Assembly: GCF_947492455.1 (NCBI RefSeq)
Contig: NZ_CANLNB010000003.1
Location: 372,001-436,000, forward strand
From: an uncultured Aliiroseovarius sp.
Lineage (GTDB): Bacteria > Pseudomonadota > Alphaproteobacteria > Rhodobacterales > Rhodobacteraceae
DNA length: 64,000 bases
Direction of reading: 5' to 3'
Shown here: one piece after another, positions 62,544 to 64,000 of the stretch
Numbering within the stretch: position 1 is the first letter of the stretch
Layout: every line of letters begins with the position of its first letter
Notes under the pieces: model-generated
Told to the model about the DNA's origin: nothing
The model's input: only the letters and a program-made list of their open reading frames with translations
Databases searched by the model: none
Position numbers and translations under genes: made by a program

Positions 62544-62870
62544 ATGGTAGATGTGAACAGGTACCGTGATATTCTGAACGCGCGGATGAAAGAATTGGAC
62601 AAGCGCCTTCACGAGATTGAAGACGAGTTGGACAGCCACCAGTCGAAGGACTGGGAAGAACTGGCAGTTGAGCGCGAAGAAGATGAGGTTTTGGAAGGCC
62701 TGGGGAATTCCGGCCAGAATGAAATCGCCATGATTCAGGCCGCTTTTGCCCGCATGGATGAGGGCGAGTTTGGCTATTGTGTAGAATGTGGCAACGAAAT
62801 CTCGGCCGAGCGGCTGAACGTGCTGCCGCACACGCCTTTCTGCCGCGACTGCGCTGCAAAGCACGCATAA
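62544..62870 (+). CDS. DksA/TraR family zinc-finger protein
   Basis: The 108-residue protein has an N-terminal coiled coil (YRDILNARMKELDKRLHEIEDELDSH) and the C4 zinc finger CVECGNEIS...FCRDCA. Family members enter the RNA polymerase secondary channel and change promoter response, with or without ppGpp. The coiled-coil tip carries acidic residues; whether it acts like DksA is not decided. AAGGAG is six bases before ATG 62544. An FnrL-type box upstream suggests oxygen control. Confidence 0.88.
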   Translation: MVDVNRYRDILNARMKELDKRLHEIEDELDSHQSKDWEELAVEREEDEVLEGLGNSGQNEIAMIQAAFARMDEGEFGYCVECGNEISAERLNVLPHTPFCRDCAAKHA

Positions 62871-62872
62871 GG

Positions 62873-62904
62873 ACGATCGCCGCCAGTGGAGGGGCGGCGA
62901 TCGT
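62873..62904 (+). terminator. Hairpin terminator of the dksA-like gene
   Basis: ACGATCGCCGCC/GGCGGCGATCGT, a 12-bp perfect stem with an 8-base loop, followed by TTCCC. Strong stem, weak T-run. Confidence 0.65.
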
Positions 62905-62950
62905 TTCCCAGATGGGATCGTCCATTTGATTGCATAAAGGAGAGGATGCA

Positions 62951-63163
62951 ATGGCATTTGAAGAGCTTAAAGCCTCGATCAGTTTGATCCTGGACGAAAT
63001 CGCAAAACGTCCCGAGGATCGTCACGTTCTGCAAGAACAGCTGCGCGAAAAGATCGCCGAGCTGGACAAGCTGGGCCTGCCGGTGCCCGAAGATATCCGC
63101 CGTTTTGAGAGCGAACTGGAAGAGGATGATTCCGACGACCTGTTCGACAACATGCCCGTTTAA
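62951..63163 (+). CDS. Small acidic helical protein
   Basis: The 70-residue protein is largely helical (FEELKASISLILDEIAKR, then REKIAELDKLGLPVPEDIRRFE) with an acidic end, EEDDSDDLFDNMPV. GGAGAGG before ATG 62951 is a good ribosome-binding site. I recognise it as a short conserved hypothetical of Rhodobacterales from its form only. It is downstream of the dksA-like gene, beyond a strong hairpin, and may share its message by read-through. Function unknown. Confidence 0.7.
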   Translation: MAFEELKASISLILDEIAKRPEDRHVLQEQLREKIAELDKLGLPVPEDIRRFESELEEDDSDDLFDNMPV

Positions 63164-63194
63164 GCGGGCGCCGCGGTCACTTTTTGTGACAAAT

Positions 63195-63210
63195 CCGACC
63201 AAACGGTCGG
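63195..63210. promoter_or_regulatory. Inverted repeat upstream of the beta-oxidation gene
   Basis: CCGACC-AAAC-GGTCGG is a perfect 6-bp palindrome with a 4-base spacer. Just before it is GTCAC-TTTTT-GTGAC (63176-63190), and after it GTTGCCC...GGGCAAC (63248-63277). The first resembles TetR-family operators; a TTGACA at 63240 may be a -35 element. Confidence 0.45.
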
Positions 63211-63293
63211 GAAAGATGGCGTGACGGTGCCATCAGCCATTGACAAGGTTGCCCCTGTTCTGCCCCTAAAGGGCAACTGATTACGGAGGAACC

Positions 63294-64000
63294 ATGTCCG
63301 AGCCTGTCACCCTGCGCGTCGAAAACACTGTTGCGGTCATCACTATCGAAAACCCGCCAGTCAATGCCCTTAGCCACGCGGTACGTTCCGGCCTGTCCGA
63401 GACCATTCAGGCCGCGATCGCGGACGATACGGTGAAGGCCATCGTACTGACCGCCGCAGGGCGGACCTTCCCGGCAGGTGCGGATGTGCGCGAGTTCGGG
63501 CGACCACGCGAGACGCCGATCCTGTCGCAGGTGTGCGATTTGCTGGAAAACAGCCCAAAACCCACGATTGCGGCCGTACATGGCAACGCGCTTGGCGGCG
63601 GATTTGAGCTGGCGCTGGCGTGCCACTATCGCGTCGTGCTGAAGGGCGCAAAAATGGGTCTTCCCGAGGTGAAACTGGGCGTTCTTCCGGGCGGGGGCGG
63701 GACGCAGCGTGTGCCGCGCATCGTCGGTGCCGACGCCGCTTTGGACCTGATGCTGACGGGCAAGCCCATTCCGGCGCAAAAAGCGCTAACCCTTGGCCTT
63801 GTGGACCAGATCGCGAATGACGATGTAGCGGGCGCCGCTGTCACTATGGCTGAGCAGCTGATCGCAGATGGCAGCAAGACCCGGCCCACGCGTACACGCG
63901 CCGAGGGTCTGCAAGATCCGGTCGGATATGCGAACGCCATCGCCGCCCGACGTGAGAAGATGAAAAACGATCCGCAACCCTCGGTGGCCGAGATCATCAA
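63294..64000 (+). CDS. Enoyl-CoA hydratase/3-hydroxyacyl-CoA dehydrogenase (5' part)
   Basis: The visible 235 residues form a crotonase-fold hydratase domain: NPPVNALSHAVR, the oxyanion-hole stretch GRTFPAGADVREF, AVHGNALGGGFELALACHYRV and GLPEVKLGVLPGGGGTQRVPR with the two catalytic Glu region. The layout matches the N-terminal part of FadJ/FadB-type bifunctional beta-oxidation enzymes of Rhodobacterales; the dehydrogenase part is outside the window, so a single-domain hydratase cannot be excluded. GGAGGA precedes ATG 63294. Confidence 0.9.
   Translation, partial: MSEPVTLRVENTVAVITIENPPVNALSHAVRSGLSETIQAAIADDTVKAIVLTAAGRTFPAGADVREFGRPRETPILSQVCDLLENSPKPTIAAVHGNALGGGFELALACHYRVVLKGAKMGLPEVKLGVLPGGGGTQRVPRIVGADAALDLMLTGKPIPAQKALTLGLVDQIANDDVAGAAVTMAEQLIADGSKTRPTRTRAEGLQDPVGYANAIAARREKMKNDPQPSVAEII

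Overview
The window is chromosomal DNA of a marine alphaproteobacterium, most likely a roseobacter-type member of the Rhodobacteraceae. The evidence is gene order and content: LMW-phosphatase/UPF0262/hisD/DUF2948/murA beside infA-maf-RNase E/G, the NDUFA12-mlaD-DUF2155 block convergent with accB-accC-aat, clpP-clpX, a complete Na+-translocating NADH:quinone reductase (nqrA-F), an FnrL-type box, and GC-rich coding DNA with many GTG/TTG starts and ATGA/GTGA overlaps. I see no insertion sequence, prophage, CRISPR array or rRNA operon. One tRNA gene (Thr, GGT anticodon) is present.

Layout. 1-5.7 kb: minus-strand housekeeping genes (RNase E/G partial, maf, infA, phosphatase, UPF0262, hisD, DUF2948, murA, a 52-aa protein). 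5.8-8.2 kb: tRNA-Thr, a CBS protein, a small membrane protein, and nqrM-apbE, the maturation genes for NQR, placed divergently from the nqrABCDEF operon (8.3-14.2 kb). 14.3-21.1 kb: a possible cyclic-nucleotide module, namely a Crp-family regulator with CRP-like DNA-contact and cAMP-pocket residues, a perfect TGTGA-N6-TCACA operator, a candidate small RNA ending in a terminator-like hairpin, and a convergent operon of a class III nucleotide cyclase/ATPase/TPR protein and an FAD-oxidoreductase/acetoacetate-decarboxylase-like fusion. 21.5-39.8 kb: an exopolysaccharide locus of Wzx/Wza/Wzc type with glycosyltransferases, a CapD-like epimerase, a pectate-lyase-like enzyme, a PglC-like sugar transferase and an aminotransferase. 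Inside it is a CDP-hexose-like segment whose enzymes lack signature residues.

39.8-47 kb: a protein-phosphatase-like metallophosphoesterase, creatinase, and a polyamine-type ABC transporter that may import creatine or a related guanidino compound; the intergenic region between them is rich in palindromes. 47-53.1 kb: clpP, clpX, NDUFA12, mlaD, DUF2155, aat, accC, accB. 53.2-64 kb: a PAS-LuxR regulator, an acyl-CoA synthetase, a lipoprotein, an ScfR-type regulator, a response regulator/small membrane protein/symporter-histidine-kinase operon, an isolated FliM-like protein, a DksA-like protein behind an FnrL-type box, a 70-aa acidic protein, and the start of a fatty-acid oxidation enzyme. The last third reads as control of carbon and energy metabolism: acyl-CoA formation, short-chain acyl sensing and transporter-linked signalling.

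The most promising unexplained element is at 15.0-15.3 kb. The CRP-type palindrome is centred 41.5 bases before a plausible start point of an untranslated, hairpin-rich transcript lying between a Crp-type regulator and a nucleotide cyclase.
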